The notes: generated by a model not told the origin, from the letters alone. Counted from the first letter of the stretch, positions 18,035 to 27,260 are shown. The stretch: DNA of 64,000 bases from Rhizobacter sp. SG703 (GCF_012275445.1 NZ_JAAZQK010000006.1:324825-388824), one strand, 5' to 3'. Numbers and translations are program-made.

Positions 18035-19012
18035 TCAATTGAACGAACCGACGCGCTTGAGATTGCCGAAATTCATCCAGACAAAGAAGGCCTTGCCCAC
18101 GATGTTCTGGTCGGGCACGAAGCCCCAGAAACGCGAGTCCTGCGAATTGTCGCGGTTGTCGCCCATCATGAAGTAGTGGCCCGGAGGCACCTTGCAGCGC
18201 ACGCCTTCCGCACTGTAGCGGCAGTTTTCCTTGAAGGGAAACTCGAACAGCGGCGCGGCCGAACTCGGCAGCTTGGTGTCGACCAGGATCCGGTGCGTGG
18301 CCGGGCCGAGCTTCTCGGTGTATTGCGGCGCGAACCGCACGGCATCCTCGTCGTAGAACGGTTCCAGCGGCTGCGTGTCGGCGAGCTTCCCGTTCACGTA
18401 CAGATGCTGGTTCAGGTAGTCGATCTGGTCGCCCGGCACGCCGACCACGCGCTTGATGTAGTCGATGCTCGGGTTGGCGGGGTAGCGGAACACCATCACG
18501 TCGCCGCGCTGCGGGTCGTTGATCTGGATGATCTTCTTGTTGATCACCGGCAGCCGGATGCCGTAGTGGTACTTGTTCACCAGGATCAGGTCGCCGATCA
18601 GCAGCGTCGGCACCATCGAACCCGACGGGATCTTGAACGGCTCGAACAGGAACGAGCGCAACAGGAACACGACGAGGATCACCGGGAACAGACCGGCGGT
18701 CCAGTCGAGCCACCACGGCTGCATCAGCAAGGTGTCGCGGGCCTGGGCGACGTTGTCGTCGACCTTTGCGATGCCCTGCGCGGTCAGCCGCTCGCGACGT
18801 TCGGCATCCTGGCGATCAAGCGTGGCGGCCGCCGCCGCGCGGCGCGGCGCGAAGTGGAAGCGCTCGGCCAGCCAGTAGGCCAGCGTCGCCACCGTCAGGA
18901 TGAACAGCAGCAGCGAGAAGTTGCCCGTCCACTTGCCGAGGTACCAGCCGCCCAGATACACCACCAGGGCGCCGTAGAGCACGCCGGTCAGAGAACCCAT
19001 CAGTGAGCCCAT
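18035..19012 (-). CDS. lepB: signal peptidase I
   Basis: A 325-residue inner-membrane serine protease that cleaves Sec and Tat signal peptides. Hydrophobic helices lie at about 8-26, 32-48 and 107-122. The Ser/Lys dyad is visible as Ser132 in PSGSM and Lys187 in YIKRVVG. The GDNRDNS-type box (MGDNRDNSQDSR) is present near the C-terminus. The ATG at 19012 shares one base with the lepA stop. A second in-frame ATG at 19000 is equally possible. Confidence 0.95.
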   Translation of the reverse strand: MGSLMGSLTGVLYGALVVYLGGWYLGKWTGNFSLLLFILTVATLAYWLAERFHFAPRRAAAAATLDRQDAERRERLTAQGIAKVDDNVAQARDTLLMQPWWLDWTAGLFPVILVVFLLRSFLFEPFKIPSGSMVPTLLIGDLILVNKYHYGIRLPVINKKIIQINDPQRGDVMVFRYPANPSIDYIKRVVGVPGDQIDYLNQHLYVNGKLADTQPLEPFYDEDAVRFAPQYTEKLGPATHRILVDTKLPSSAAPLFEFPFKENCRYSAEGVRCKVPPGHYFMMGDNRDNSQDSRFWGFVPDQNIVGKAFFVWMNFGNLKRVGSFN

Positions 19013-20820
19013 CAATCGTCCACTTGGAGGATGGCGAGAAACGCTTCCTGGGGCACCTCGACGGAGCCGATCTGCTTCATGCGTTTCTTGCCGGCCTTTT
19101 GTTTTTCGAGAAGCTTGCGCTTGCGCGAGACGTCGCCGCCATAACACTTGGCGAGAACGTTCTTTCGCAGCGCCTTGATTGTCTCACGCGCAATGATGTT
19201 GGCCCCGACGGCGGCCTGGATCGCCACGTCGTACATCTGACGGGAGATCAGCTCGCGCATCTTGGCCACCACCGCGCGGCTGCGGTACGCGCTCTGGGTG
19301 CGGTGCACGATGATCGACAGCGCGTCGACCTTGTCGCCGTTGAGCAGGATGTCGACCTTGACGACGTCGGCCGCCCGGTATTCCTTGAACTCGTAGTCCA
19401 TCGACGCGTAGCCGCGCGACACCGACTTCAGCTTGTCGAAGAAGTCCAGCACGATCTCGGCCAGCGGCATTTCATAGGTCAGCATGACCTGGCGGCCGTG
19501 GTACGCCATGTTGATCTGGTTGCCGCGCTTCAGGTTGGCCAGCGTCATCACCGGGCCGACGTAGTCCTGCGGCATGTAGAGGTGCACCGTCACGATCGGC
19601 TCGCGGATCTCGTTGATGCGGCCGAGGTCGGGCATCTTCGACGGGTTCTCGACCTGGATCACGGTCTTGTCGCCCAGCTCGACTTCGTAGACGACGCTCG
19701 GCGCGGTGGTGATGAGGTCCTGGTCGAACTCGCGCTCGAGCCGCTCCTGGACGATCTCCATGTGCAGCAACCCGAGGAAGCCGCAGCGGAAGCCGAAGCC
19801 GAGCGCCTGGCTCACCTCGGGCTCGTAGCGCAGCGACGAATCGTTCAGCTTCAGCTTCTCGAGCGCATCGCGCAGCTGGTCGTACTCGCTGGCTTCGGTG
19901 GGGTAGAGGCCTGCGAACACCTGCGGCTGGATTTCCTTGAAGCCGGGCAAGGCCTCGCTGGCCGGCCCGGCGTTGTTCGGCAGCTTCTTCTCGAGCGTGA
20001 TGGTGTCGCCGACCTTGGCCGCCTGCAGCTCCTTGATGCCGGCGATCACGAAGCCGACCTCGCCGGCGCGCAACGCATCGCGCGCCAGCGACTTCGGCGT
20101 GAACACGCCCAGCTGCTCGGCGGCGTAGGCGGCCTCGGTGGCCATCATCTTGAAGCGCTCGCCCTTCTTCAGCTCGCCGTCGACCACGCGCACCAGCATC
20201 ACGACGCCGACGTAGTTGTCGAACCACGAGTCGATGATCATCGCGCGCAGCGGCGCATCGGGGTTGCCCTGGGGCGGCGGCATGCGGGTGATCACCGCCT
20301 CGAGGATGTCGTCGATGCCCTCGCCGGTCTTGGCGCTGCACGGGATCGCGTCGGTCGCGTCGATGCCGATCACGTCCTCGATCTCGTCCTTCGCGCGCTG
20401 CGGATCGGCCTGCGGCAGGTCCATCTTGTTCAGCACCGGGATCACGTGCACGCCGAGTTCGATCGCGGTGTAGCAGTTGGCGACGGTCTGCGCCTCGACC
20501 CCCTGGCTCGCGTCGACCACCAGCAGCGCGCCTTCGCAGGCGGACAGCGAGCGGCTCACTTCATACGAGAAGTCGACGTGCCCCGGCGTGTCGATCAGGT
20601 TGAGCTGGTAGGTCTTGCCGTTGCGCGCCTGGTAGGTGAGCGCAGCGGTCTGCGCCTTGATCGTGATGCCGCGCTCGCGCTCGATGTCCATCGAGTCCAG
20701 CACCTGCGCTTCCATCTCGCGATCACTCAGCCCGCCGCAACGCTGGATCAGCCGGTCGGCCAGCGTCGACTTGCCGTGGTCGATGTGGGCAATGATGGAA
20801 AAATTTCGGATGTGATCCAT
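19012..20820 (-). CDS. lepA: elongation factor 4 (LepA)
   Basis: A 602-residue ribosome-binding translational GTPase. Motifs are HIDHGKS (P-loop), DTPGHVDF and NKMD in the G domain, then domains II, III and V and the LepA-specific C-terminal domain ([17 protein letters not shown]). Length matches the family (about 600). The ATG at 20820 gives the conserved [16 protein letters not shown] start. It is the first gene of the operon that runs to nagZ, preceded by a 548-bp intergenic region with promoter-like and terminator elements. Confidence 0.97.
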   Translation of the reverse strand: MDHIRNFSIIAHIDHGKSTLADRLIQRCGGLSDREMEAQVLDSMDIERERGITIKAQTAALTYQARNGKTYQLNLIDTPGHVDFSYEVSRSLSACEGALLVVDASQGVEAQTVANCYTAIELGVHVIPVLNKMDLPQADPQRAKDEIEDVIGIDATDAIPCSAKTGEGIDDILEAVITRMPPPQGNPDAPLRAMIIDSWFDNYVGVVMLVRVVDGELKKGERFKMMATEAAYAAEQLGVFTPKSLARDALRAGEVGFVIAGIKELQAAKVGDTITLEKKLPNNAGPASEALPGFKEIQPQVFAGLYPTEASEYDQLRDALEKLKLNDSSLRYEPEVSQALGFGFRCGFLGLLHMEIVQERLEREFDQDLITTAPSVVYEVELGDKTVIQVENPSKMPDLGRINEIREPIVTVHLYMPQDYVGPVMTLANLKRGNQINMAYHGRQVMLTYEMPLAEIVLDFFDKLKSVSRGYASMDYEFKEYRAADVVKVDILLNGDKVDALSIIVHRTQSAYRSRAVVAKMRELISRQMYDVAIQAAVGANIIARETIKALRKNVLAKCYGGDVSRKRKLLEKQKAGKKRMKQIGSVEVPQEAFLAILQVDD

Positions 20821-20948
20821 TGAACGATTCCACTGCGTCGCTGTTCGACGCTGCAACGGCCGCGCCGCTGCGTTGATGGCTCATGACGTGTGCGTTGTCG
20901 TGTGACACGCGCGCTCGACATGATGGGTCGAAGACCCGGGCCGTGAAC

Positions 20949-20982
20949 AAAAAAAAGGCACGTCGAAGAACTGACGCGCCTT
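20949..20982 (-). terminator. strong rho-independent terminator upstream of lepA
   Basis: The arms at 20982-20973 and 20964-20955 form a 10-bp stem with one G-U pair and an 8-nt loop. Eight consecutive T follow on the transcribed strand (20956-20949). It lies between mucD and lepA, both on the minus strand. Confidence 0.85.
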
Positions 20983-21012
20983 CCAACAAAACGTATGGCA
21001 ACTGCTTGTTGG
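20949..21012 (-). ncRNA. candidate small RNA or attenuated lepA leader (about 64 nt)
   Basis: On the minus strand a TACAAT -10 box (21024-21019) is followed, from the predicted start near 21012, by a stem of CCAACAA (21012-21006) with TTGTTGG (20989-20983). A second hairpin with 10-bp arms (20982-20973 and 20964-20955, one G-U pair) follows, and then eight U. Promoter, two hairpins and terminator are packed into about 75 bp with no open frame. No known RNA family is recognised. It could be a free sRNA, or an attenuator trimming read-through to lepA 129 bp downstream. Confidence 0.45.
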
Positions 21013-21018
21013 GCCTTC

Positions 21019-21035
21019 ATTGTAGCCAAAAGCAC
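21019..21035 (-). promoter_or_regulatory. promoter-like element, copy proximal to lepA
   Basis: On the minus strand this reads GTGCTTTTGGCTACAAT, with TACAAT as a good -10 box. The -35 region is weak. The same 17 bp recur exactly at 21200-21216. It would drive the candidate small RNA and/or lepA. Confidence 0.5.
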
Positions 21036-21097
21036 CCCGCCGGAAACCGCGCCGTTGCTTGATTTCTTGTCGTTGCAGGTCTCCAACAGCAAAATCT

Positions 21098-21126
21098 TTC
21101 CACAACTTATCCACAAAGCCTTGTGG
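21098..21126. other. DnaA-box-like inverted repeat
   Basis: A perfect DnaA box TTATCCACA lies at 21107-21115. It overlaps CCACAA (21111-21116) paired with TTGTGG (21121-21126), and a second imperfect box (CTTTCCACA) lies just upstream. No dnaA, dnaN or AT-rich unwinding region is nearby, so this is not taken as an origin. Confidence 0.5.
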
Positions 21127-21199
21127 GTAGCTTGGGGATAGTTTCAGACGCCGCTACTCGTTGACCGGATTGGCAATAAAGCCGAGACGCGAGGGCCGA

Positions 21200-21216
21200 A
21201 TTGTAGCCAAAAGCAC
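21200..21216 (-). promoter_or_regulatory. promoter-like element, second identical copy
   Basis: An exact 17-bp duplicate of the element at 21019-21035 in the same orientation, with TACAAT at 21205-21200. It would start a transcript near 21193 crossing the DnaA-box inverted repeat. Confidence 0.45.
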
Positions 21217-21368
21217 GCTGAATTGGCACGCTCTGACCAGATGATGCGTGCGCACACTCACTTTTCGACAATCGCCTCGAATTTGTCTTGCCGGAAGTTC
21301 TTGCTGCAGATCCCACATTGCGGAAGAAGCAGGGCAATCCCCGCGCCGGCAGTCGGATATCCGCGCTG
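21217..21368. other. intergenic stretch upstream of the lepA leader
   Basis: Together with 20821-20948 and 21036-21199 this makes up the remaining mucD-lepA spacer. Short open frames exist here, but none has a convincing start or recognisable product. A small GGGTC/GACCC hairpin occurs near 20926-20938. I see nothing else I can name. Confidence 0.4.
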
Positions 21369-22844
21369 TCACTTCAGCACCGGGATCCTCAGGAACTGCG
21401 CCCAGTCGCCACGCAGCACCGTGACCGGCAACGACTTGTTCTTGTCGAGCCTGGACACCACGGTCTCGAACTGCTTCACGTCGGTGACGTCGGCCGTGCC
21501 GACCGCCACGATCACATCACCGGCCTTCAGACCAGCCGCCTCGGCACCGCCGGTCACCGCGCTCACGCGCACGCCGTTCGCGCCGCGCAGCGACTGGCGC
21601 TCCGCATCGGTGAGGTTCGCGACGCTCAAGCCCCAGACCTTCGCCGCACCGGCGGCGCGCGGCTCGACCGGCGCCTCCGGCCGTTCGGTCGCCGCAGCAG
21701 CGACCTGCGGATTCAGCTCGGCGAGGCTCGCCTTGAAATCGAGCAGCTTGCCGCGCCGGTTGCATTGCAGCGTGATCGCGGTGCCCGGCTTCAGCGCGCC
21801 CAGCGTGCGCCGCAGGTCGACAGCACCGTCGACCACCCTGCCGTTGACGCTGATCACGACGTCGCCCGGCTGGATGCCCGCCTTGTCGGCCGGCGTGCCG
21901 CTGACGACCTGGCGCACGAACGCGCCCTTGGCCTTGCCCTTCGCGAGCCCGTACTCTTCGGCCAGTTCGCGCGGCACGTCGATCGGCTGGATGCCGAGGT
22001 AGCCGCGCACGACACGGCCGGTGGCCTTCAGCTGGTCGGCCACCCGCATCGCCTCGTCGATCGGGATCGCGAACGAGATACCGACGAAGCTGCCGACGGG
22101 GCTGAGGATCTGCGAGTTGATGCCGACCGCCTCGCCGCGGATGTTCAGCAGCGGCCCGCCGGAGTTGCCCGGGTTCACCGCCACGTCCGTCTGGATGAAC
22201 GGCACATCGGAGCCGGTCTCGCGCTGCTTGGCACTGACGATGCCGGCGGTCACGGTGCTCTCGAGCCCGAACGGCGAGCCGATCGCGAGCACCCATTCGC
22301 CGACGCGCAGCCGCCCCGCATCGCCGATCTTCAGCGACGGCAGGCCGGTGGCATCGATCTTCACCAGCGCGACATCGGTGCGCTCATCGGCGCCGATGAT
22401 CTTCGCCTTGAACTCGCGCTTGTCGGTCAGCGTGACGTAGACCTCGGTCGCGCCTTCGACCACATGCGCGTTGGTCATCACGTACCCATCGGCGCTGAGA
22501 ATGAAGCCGGAGCCTTCGCCGCGCGGCACCTCTTCGCCAGGCTGCTGCGGCACGGCCGGTGCACGGCGGCGGAACGGCCCGCGCGGCGAATCGGTCGCGC
22601 GCTCGGTGGTGCGGATGTTGACGACGGCCGGGCTGGCGCGCTCGACCAAGTCGGCAAAGTCGGGCAGCAGCTGCGTCTGTGCGGGGAGTTGTGCCTGCAT
22701 CGGGGCCTGCACCGGGGTTTGCGCCGCGGTTTGCGCACCGACTGGCGGTGCCAGCCAGAAGATCGCGCCCAGCCCGACCGCCGCCACACGCATCCGCAGC
22801 GCGTTCTCCGGTGCACACCGGCGTTGATCGATCACAACTTGCAT
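21369..22844 (-). CDS. mucD: periplasmic serine protease/chaperone MucD (DegP/DegQ family)
   Basis: A 491-residue HtrA protease for misfolded envelope proteins. A signal sequence (about 17-38, ending VGAQ) is followed by a trypsin-like domain with His127 (TNAHVV), Asp157 (TDVALVKI) and Ser228 (GNSGGPL), then two PDZ domains (about 290-380 and 405-485). The N-terminal start is ATG at 22844 with a GAGGGGG ribosome-binding site. It closes the rpoE-rseA-rseB operon, matching its known role as a sigma-E effector and regulator. Confidence 0.94.
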   Translation of the reverse strand: MQVVIDQRRCAPENALRMRVAAVGLGAIFWLAPPVGAQTAAQTPVQAPMQAQLPAQTQLLPDFADLVERASPAVVNIRTTERATDSPRGPFRRRAPAVPQQPGEEVPRGEGSGFILSADGYVMTNAHVVEGATEVYVTLTDKREFKAKIIGADERTDVALVKIDATGLPSLKIGDAGRLRVGEWVLAIGSPFGLESTVTAGIVSAKQRETGSDVPFIQTDVAVNPGNSGGPLLNIRGEAVGINSQILSPVGSFVGISFAIPIDEAMRVADQLKATGRVVRGYLGIQPIDVPRELAEEYGLAKGKAKGAFVRQVVSGTPADKAGIQPGDVVISVNGRVVDGAVDLRRTLGALKPGTAITLQCNRRGKLLDFKASLAELNPQVAAAATERPEAPVEPRAAGAAKVWGLSVANLTDAERQSLRGANGVRVSAVTGGAEAAGLKAGDVIVAVGTADVTDVKQFETVVSRLDKNKSLPVTVLRGDWAQFLRIPVLK

Positions 22845-22902
22845 GCCGAGCACCCCCTCGATACACCCACACGGCCGCCGCGTGCAGCCGCACGCCGGCA
22901 GG

Positions 22903-23922
22903 CTACTTCTTGCGTTCCAGCCCCGCCGCGAACGCACGCAGCGTCGCGGTCGGCACGTCACCCATCACGGTCACCCACCAGTCGCCATGCCGGCGCATCA
23001 TCGTCTGGGTCGCACCGATCAGGGTCGACATCGGACGCTGGTGCCGTTCGGCGTTGTAGGGCTCGATGAAGACCGACACGAAGGTCAGCCCGTCGGAATA
23101 GACCGCCTGCAGCACCGGCTCGGTGGCGCCGCGGATACGCAGTGCACCGTCGAACGGCCGTTTGACGCAGCTGACCTGCGTGAAGCCGGGAATGCCGTGG
23201 TTCAGCGACCAGCCCTCGGATTCGAGCTTGGCCGGCGTGACGGGCGGCCGCACGATGCGGTAGCCGTCGAGCTTGCGCAGCGGCTGCGTGATCAGTTCCG
23301 CCTGCGGCTTGACGTTGATGCTGACGTCGGAGAACGCCGACGACTCCAGCACCTCGGCTTGTTCGCCCAGAACCTCGGTGCGCAGCAGCAGGCCGGTGTT
23401 CTTCTCGGCCCACAGGCGGTAGCCGAAGCGATGCGCATCCTTGGCGCGCAGCTGCAGCACGTTGGCCTCGTGACCGGCGACGCGCTCGACGCCCATCGGC
23501 TTGAGTTCGTAGAAGTCGGTCACGTGCTGTGCACCGGCCTGCAGCAACGCCGGGAACGAGCTCATCGAATCGCGCTGCTCGACCATCGCGACGCGGCTTT
23601 GCGGCCACACCGTGTGGACGACGTCGTTCTGGCGCAGCACGTTGCGCATCTGGCCTTCGAGCGAGTCGATGCGCTCGTACTGGTTGCGGCCGTCGCAGAA
23701 ATGCGCAATGCGCGAACTCGCCACCGTGCCGCCCGCGCTGACCACCACCGTGCCCTGGAAGTTGCGCTTGTTCGCCGCGTCGGTGATGCGCGTCAGCCAG
23801 GCCTGGGTTTCGCGCGCCTCGATCAGCGGGTCGCCGCCGACCAGCGCGCCCTGCGCCCGGCTGGCCGGGGCAAAGGCGACGAATGCACAACTCACCATCA
23901 ACGCGGACAGGCGCAGCAGCAT
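22903..23922 (-). CDS. rseB: sigma-E regulatory protein RseB/MucB
   Basis: A 339-residue periplasmic protein with a signal peptide (about 1-23, ending SRAQG), a LolA-like large domain and a smaller C-terminal domain. RseB binds the periplasmic part of RseA and protects it from proteolysis until off-pathway lipids or porins are sensed. It is located directly after rseA. Recognisable MucB motifs are ARETQAWLTRITDAANKRNF and the YSDGLTFVSVFIE region. Confidence 0.92.
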   Translation of the reverse strand: MLLRLSALMVSCAFVAFAPASRAQGALVGGDPLIEARETQAWLTRITDAANKRNFQGTVVVSAGGTVASSRIAHFCDGRNQYERIDSLEGQMRNVLRQNDVVHTVWPQSRVAMVEQRDSMSSFPALLQAGAQHVTDFYELKPMGVERVAGHEANVLQLRAKDAHRFGYRLWAEKNTGLLLRTEVLGEQAEVLESSAFSDVSINVKPQAELITQPLRKLDGYRIVRPPVTPAKLESEGWSLNHGIPGFTQVSCVKRPFDGALRIRGATEPVLQAVYSDGLTFVSVFIEPYNAERHQRPMSTLIGATQTMMRRHGDWWVTVMGDVPTATLRAFAAGLERKK

Positions 23923-23939
23923 GGGTCGGTATATCTCGG

Positions 23940-24608
23940 TCAGCGGGCGGGGGCTTCGGCTGCGGCGTTGCGCAGGAAGCCCGAGGGCACGCCCGGGGCG
24001 GAACTGCCGCCGAACTTCTTGTGCACCGACAGGTATTCGTCGAGGCGTGCATCGCGGATCAGCTGGCCGTTCAGCCGCACCGGCTCGCTGTCCTGCGCGA
24101 CGCTGACCGCGCGCAGCGGCGACGGCACCACGGCGACCGCGGATGCGGCACCCGATTGGGCGACGGTCGCCGGGTTGCCACCGAAGGGCAGCGAACCGGG
24201 CACCGAGGTGGCGACCAGCGCACCGGCCACCACGACGAAACCGGCGGCCACCGCCACCGGCGTGCGCCAGCCGCGGCGCGAGCCTCCGGCCGCTACCGCG
24301 ACCGCAGGCAGTTCGACGGGTGCCGGCAACTCGGCCGGCGCCAGCACCACCGGCTCGTCGGCCAGGCGCGCACGCAGCCGGGCGAGGAAGGCGCAGTCGC
24401 GATCGACCGGCGACGCCAGGTCTTCGGACCGCATCACGTCGCCGATCAATGCGTAGGCATGCCACTGGGCGCGGGCGTGCGGATCCTCTCGCCACTGCGC
24501 GCACGCACGCGCGCCCGCATCGGACCCGAGTTCCCCGTCGACCAGGGCCGACAAGCCCTCCATCGACGCACTGCCTTCAGACGACTGTGACATTTCCAGC
24601 TCCAGCAT
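23940..24608 (-). CDS. rseA: anti-sigma-E factor RseA/MucA
   Basis: A 222-residue single-pass anti-sigma factor. The cytoplasmic N-terminus carries the LSALVDGELG segment and CAQWREDPHARAQWHAY, the sigma-binding fold. One transmembrane helix lies at about 116-134. The periplasmic tail is about 88 residues, with the conserved RLDEYLSVHKKFGGSS near the C-terminus. An alternative ATG six codons downstream (MSQSSEG) is possible. It is 27 bp after rpoE. Confidence 0.9.
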   Translation of the reverse strand: MLELEMSQSSEGSASMEGLSALVDGELGSDAGARACAQWREDPHARAQWHAYALIGDVMRSEDLASPVDRDCAFLARLRARLADEPVVLAPAELPAPVELPAVAVAAGGSRRGWRTPVAVAAGFVVVAGALVATSVPGSLPFGGNPATVAQSGAASAVAVVPSPLRAVSVAQDSEPVRLNGQLIRDARLDEYLSVHKKFGGSSAPGVPSGFLRNAAAEAPAR

Positions 24609-24635
24609 TCATGTTCAGCACGTGACCCGACCGCC

Positions 24636-25250
24636 TCACCAGCGGTCGCCTTCCCGGGTGTCCAGCAACGGACGCAGTTTCAGCGCAATCGCCTCGCGCG
24701 CACGGAAAATGCGCGATCTGACGGTGCCGATCGGGCAATTCATCACTTCGGCAATCTCTTCGTAGCTCAGGCCCTCGATTTCGCGCAGCGTGATCGCCTG
24801 GCGAAGATCTTCAGACAGCGCATCGATCGAAGCGTTCACTGTCGCCGCGATTTCTTTCGAGGCCAGCAGCGCTTCGGGCGTTTCGCCGTTGGTTAGTTCA
24901 TTTTCGACCCGGGAAGTTTCGTCGTCCTCGTCCCGCGAAGCGCGTGCGGATTCCGTCACGATCGGGTCGCGCTTCATCTCGACCAGCGCCTTCTTCGCGG
25001 CATTGACCGCGATCCGGTACAGCCAGGTGTAGAACGCGCTCTCGCCGCGGAACTGCGGGATCGCCCGGTAGGCGCGGATGAAGGTCTCCTGGGCGATGTC
25101 CTGCACCAGGTCGGTGTCGCGCACCATGCGGCCGATCAGCCGTTCGATGCGGCGCTGGTACTTGACGACCAGCATCTCGAACGCCTTGACGTCGCCGCGC
25201 TTGATGCGCTCGATCAACGGGGCGTCAGCGTCCGGCGTGGTCATGCTCAT
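24636..25250 (-). CDS. rpoE: RNA polymerase sigma factor RpoE (ECF, envelope stress)
   Basis: A 204-residue ECF sigma factor. Region 2 (about 15-95) contains YQRRIERLIGRMVRD and DIAQETFIRAYRAIPQFRGESAFYTWLYRIAVN. Region 4 (about 140-195) contains LPEDLR-like LSEDLRQAITLREIEGLSYEEIAEVM and the helix-turn-helix GTVRSRIFRAREA. It directs the sigma-E regulon, probably including its own operon. The start at 25250 overlaps the upstream gene by 4 bp. A second ATG at 25244 also fits. Confidence 0.95.
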   Translation of the reverse strand: MSMTTPDADAPLIERIKRGDVKAFEMLVVKYQRRIERLIGRMVRDTDLVQDIAQETFIRAYRAIPQFRGESAFYTWLYRIAVNAAKKALVEMKRDPIVTESARASRDEDDETSRVENELTNGETPEALLASKEIAATVNASIDALSEDLRQAITLREIEGLSYEEIAEVMNCPIGTVRSRIFRAREAIALKLRPLLDTREGDRW

Positions 25251-25726
25251 GGCCGGACGTCCTGGCCGAAGGCCTCAGGCATCGCCGTCGGCCGTGCCGT
25301 GAACAGCGTGCTGCGCAGGCGGTGCCAGTCGTGCTCGAGCCCCGGGCGCTGCACCGGCAGCCAGCGCGAGGCCGGCCAGCGGTGCACCTTGCGATCCGGC
25401 ACGAACTTCAGCAGCAGCCAGTGGCCGCCATCGATGGCCACCTGCAGCGATCCGGCCGACGGCTCTCCCGTGGCCCAGCCCAGGTGCCATTGCCCGCCGT
25501 CCCAGCGCAGCACGAAAACCGGCAACCGGGCGAGGGACATCAACGATGCGGTGGCGGCCACGCAGGCCAGCAGCAGAAAGCCGCATGCCGCCGACGACAG
25601 CGACCGCTCGGTGGTCGTCCACCACGCGATGGCACAGCTCCAGACGAGCAGCCCCGACATGGCGAGGCCGCCGCGCCAGGCGCCGAAGCGGGACACGGTG
25701 AGCTGGAACTCGGCTGGCGCGTGCAT
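25247..25726 (-). CDS. small inner-membrane protein of the YgfX-like type
   Basis: A 159-residue protein with two adjacent hydrophobic helices (about 20-37 and 44-66) and a soluble C-terminal part rich in Trp and Arg (LRWDGGQWHLGW, VHRWPASRWLPVQRPG). The layout resembles YgfX/CptA-family proteins. The link is by architecture, so function is left open. It sits between fabF and rpoE and overlaps rpoE by 4 bp, suggesting read-through from the fatty-acid operon into the stress operon. Confidence 0.65.
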   Translation of the reverse strand: MHAPAEFQLTVSRFGAWRGGLAMSGLLVWSCAIAWWTTTERSLSSAACGFLLLACVAATASLMSLARLPVFVLRWDGGQWHLGWATGEPSAGSLQVAIDGGHWLLLKFVPDRKVHRWPASRWLPVQRPGLEHDWHRLRSTLFTARPTAMPEAFGQDVRP

Positions 25727-25747
25727 GCCGGGCGCGGATCGGACCGG

Positions 25748-26992
25748 TCAGACGCGCTTGAAGACCAAGGTGCCGTTGGTGCCGCCGAAACCGAAGTTGT
25801 TCTTCACCGCGTACTCCATCTTCAGGTCACGCGCGGTGTTGGCGCAGTAATCCAGGTCGCATTCAGGATCCTGGTTGAAGATGTTGATCGTCGGCGGCGC
25901 CACCTGGTGGTGCAGCGCGAGCGTCGTGAACACCGACTCGATGCCGCCGGCGCCACCCAGCAGGTGGCCGGTCATCGACTTGGTCGAGCTGACGACCAGC
26001 TTCTTCGCATGGTCGCCGTAGGCCAGCTTGATGGCGTTGCTCTCGTTCAGGTCGCCGAGCGGCGTTGACGTGCCGTGCGCGTTCAGGTACTGCACCTGGT
26101 CGGCATTGAGACCCGCATTGCGCAGCGCCGCCTTCATCGAGCGCTTGGGCCCGTCGACACTCGGCGCCGTCATGTGGAAGGCATCCGCACCCATGCCGAA
26201 GCCGACCAGCTCCGCATAGATCTTCGCGCCGCGCTTCTTCGCGTGTTCGTATTCCTCCAGCACCACGACGCCGGCGCCTTCGCCGAGCACGAAGCCGTCG
26301 CGGTCCTTGTCCCAGGGACGCGAGGCGGTGGCCGGATCGTCGTTGCGCGTCGACAGCGCGCGCGCTGCCGCGAACCCGCCGATGCCCAGCGGCGACACCG
26401 TCGATTCGGCACCGCCGGCGATCATCACGTCGGCATCGCCGTACTCGATCAGGCGACCGGCTTCGCCGATGCAGTGCAGGCCGGTGGTGCAGGCGGTGAC
26501 GATCGCGAGGTTCGGTCCCTGGAAACCGAACTTGATCGACACATGGCCCGAGATCATGTTGATGATCGACGCCGGCACGAAGAACGGCGACACGCGGCGC
26601 GGACCGCGTTCGACCAGCTCGGCATGCGTCTCCTCGATCATCGGCAGGCCGCCGATGCCCGAGCCGACCAGGCAGCCGATGCGCTCGGCCTCGTCTTCGC
26701 TCAGCGCGTCGCCGGTGGGCAGCCCGGCATCCTTCACCGCCTGCATCGATGCAGCCAGGCCGTAGTGGATGAAGGTGTCCATGTGCCTGGCTTCCTTGGC
26801 GGGGAAGTAATCCTCCACCTTGAAGCCCTTCACTTCGCCCGCGAAATGGCAGGCGAACGGCGACGCATCGAACTTGGTGATGGTCGCGATGCCGGAGCGC
26901 CCGGCCACGATGTTGGCCCACCCCTCAGCGACCGTGTTGCCCACGGGACTGATGAGGCCGAGCCCGGTGATGACGACGCGGCGACGGCTCAT
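25748..26992 (-). CDS. fabF: 3-oxoacyl-ACP synthase II
   Basis: A 414-residue elongating beta-ketoacyl-ACP synthase of type II fatty-acid synthesis, important for thermal control of unsaturated chain elongation. The nucleophile is Cys168 in TACTTGLH. The two catalytic histidines are in NAHGTSTPLGD and KSMTGHLLGG. Length is normal. It is 28 bp downstream of acpP. Confidence 0.96.
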   Translation of the reverse strand: MSRRRVVITGLGLISPVGNTVAEGWANIVAGRSGIATITKFDASPFACHFAGEVKGFKVEDYFPAKEARHMDTFIHYGLAASMQAVKDAGLPTGDALSEDEAERIGCLVGSGIGGLPMIEETHAELVERGPRRVSPFFVPASIINMISGHVSIKFGFQGPNLAIVTACTTGLHCIGEAGRLIEYGDADVMIAGGAESTVSPLGIGGFAAARALSTRNDDPATASRPWDKDRDGFVLGEGAGVVVLEEYEHAKKRGAKIYAELVGFGMGADAFHMTAPSVDGPKRSMKAALRNAGLNADQVQYLNAHGTSTPLGDLNESNAIKLAYGDHAKKLVVSSTKSMTGHLLGGAGGIESVFTTLALHHQVAPPTINIFNQDPECDLDYCANTARDLKMEYAVKNNFGFGGTNGTLVFKRV

Positions 26993-27020
26993 GCGATGCT
27001 GCTCGGTTGGGAACGAAGGC

Positions 27021-27260
27021 TCAGGCCTTCTGGTGCTTGACGGCGTAGTCGATCGCCAGCTGCACGGTGGTGATCTTCTCGGCTTCTTCGTCGGGGATCT
27101 CGATGCCGAACTCGTCTTCGAGGGCCATCACCAGTTCCACGGTGTCGAGCGAATCAGCGCCCAGGTCTGCCACGAAAGCCTTCTCGTTGGACACATCGGC
27201 TTCCGGAACGCCCAGTTGTTCCGCGATGATTTTCTTCACACGTGCTTCGATATCGCTCAT
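27021..27260 (-). CDS. acpP: acyl carrier protein
   Basis: A 79-residue acidic four-helix carrier of growing acyl chains. The phosphopantetheine site is Ser37 in GADSLDTVE. AcpS (13788-14186) modifies it. A strong GGAGGAG ribosome-binding site lies 4 bp before the ATG, and a separate promoter-like TAGAAT lies upstream, as expected for a very abundant protein. Confidence 0.98.
   Translation of the reverse strand: MSDIEARVKKIIAEQLGVPEADVSNEKAFVADLGADSLDTVELVMALEDEFGIEIPDEEAEKITTVQLAIDYAVKHQKA

Noticed and set aside
19003-20823. 606-residue plus-strand frame opposite lepA
   Set aside because: It is an exact antisense shadow of lepA without ribosome-binding site or domain.
21098-21133. replication origin
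   Set aside because: One perfect DnaA box and two imperfect ones, without dnaA/dnaN, many boxes or an AT-rich unwinding element, are not enough.
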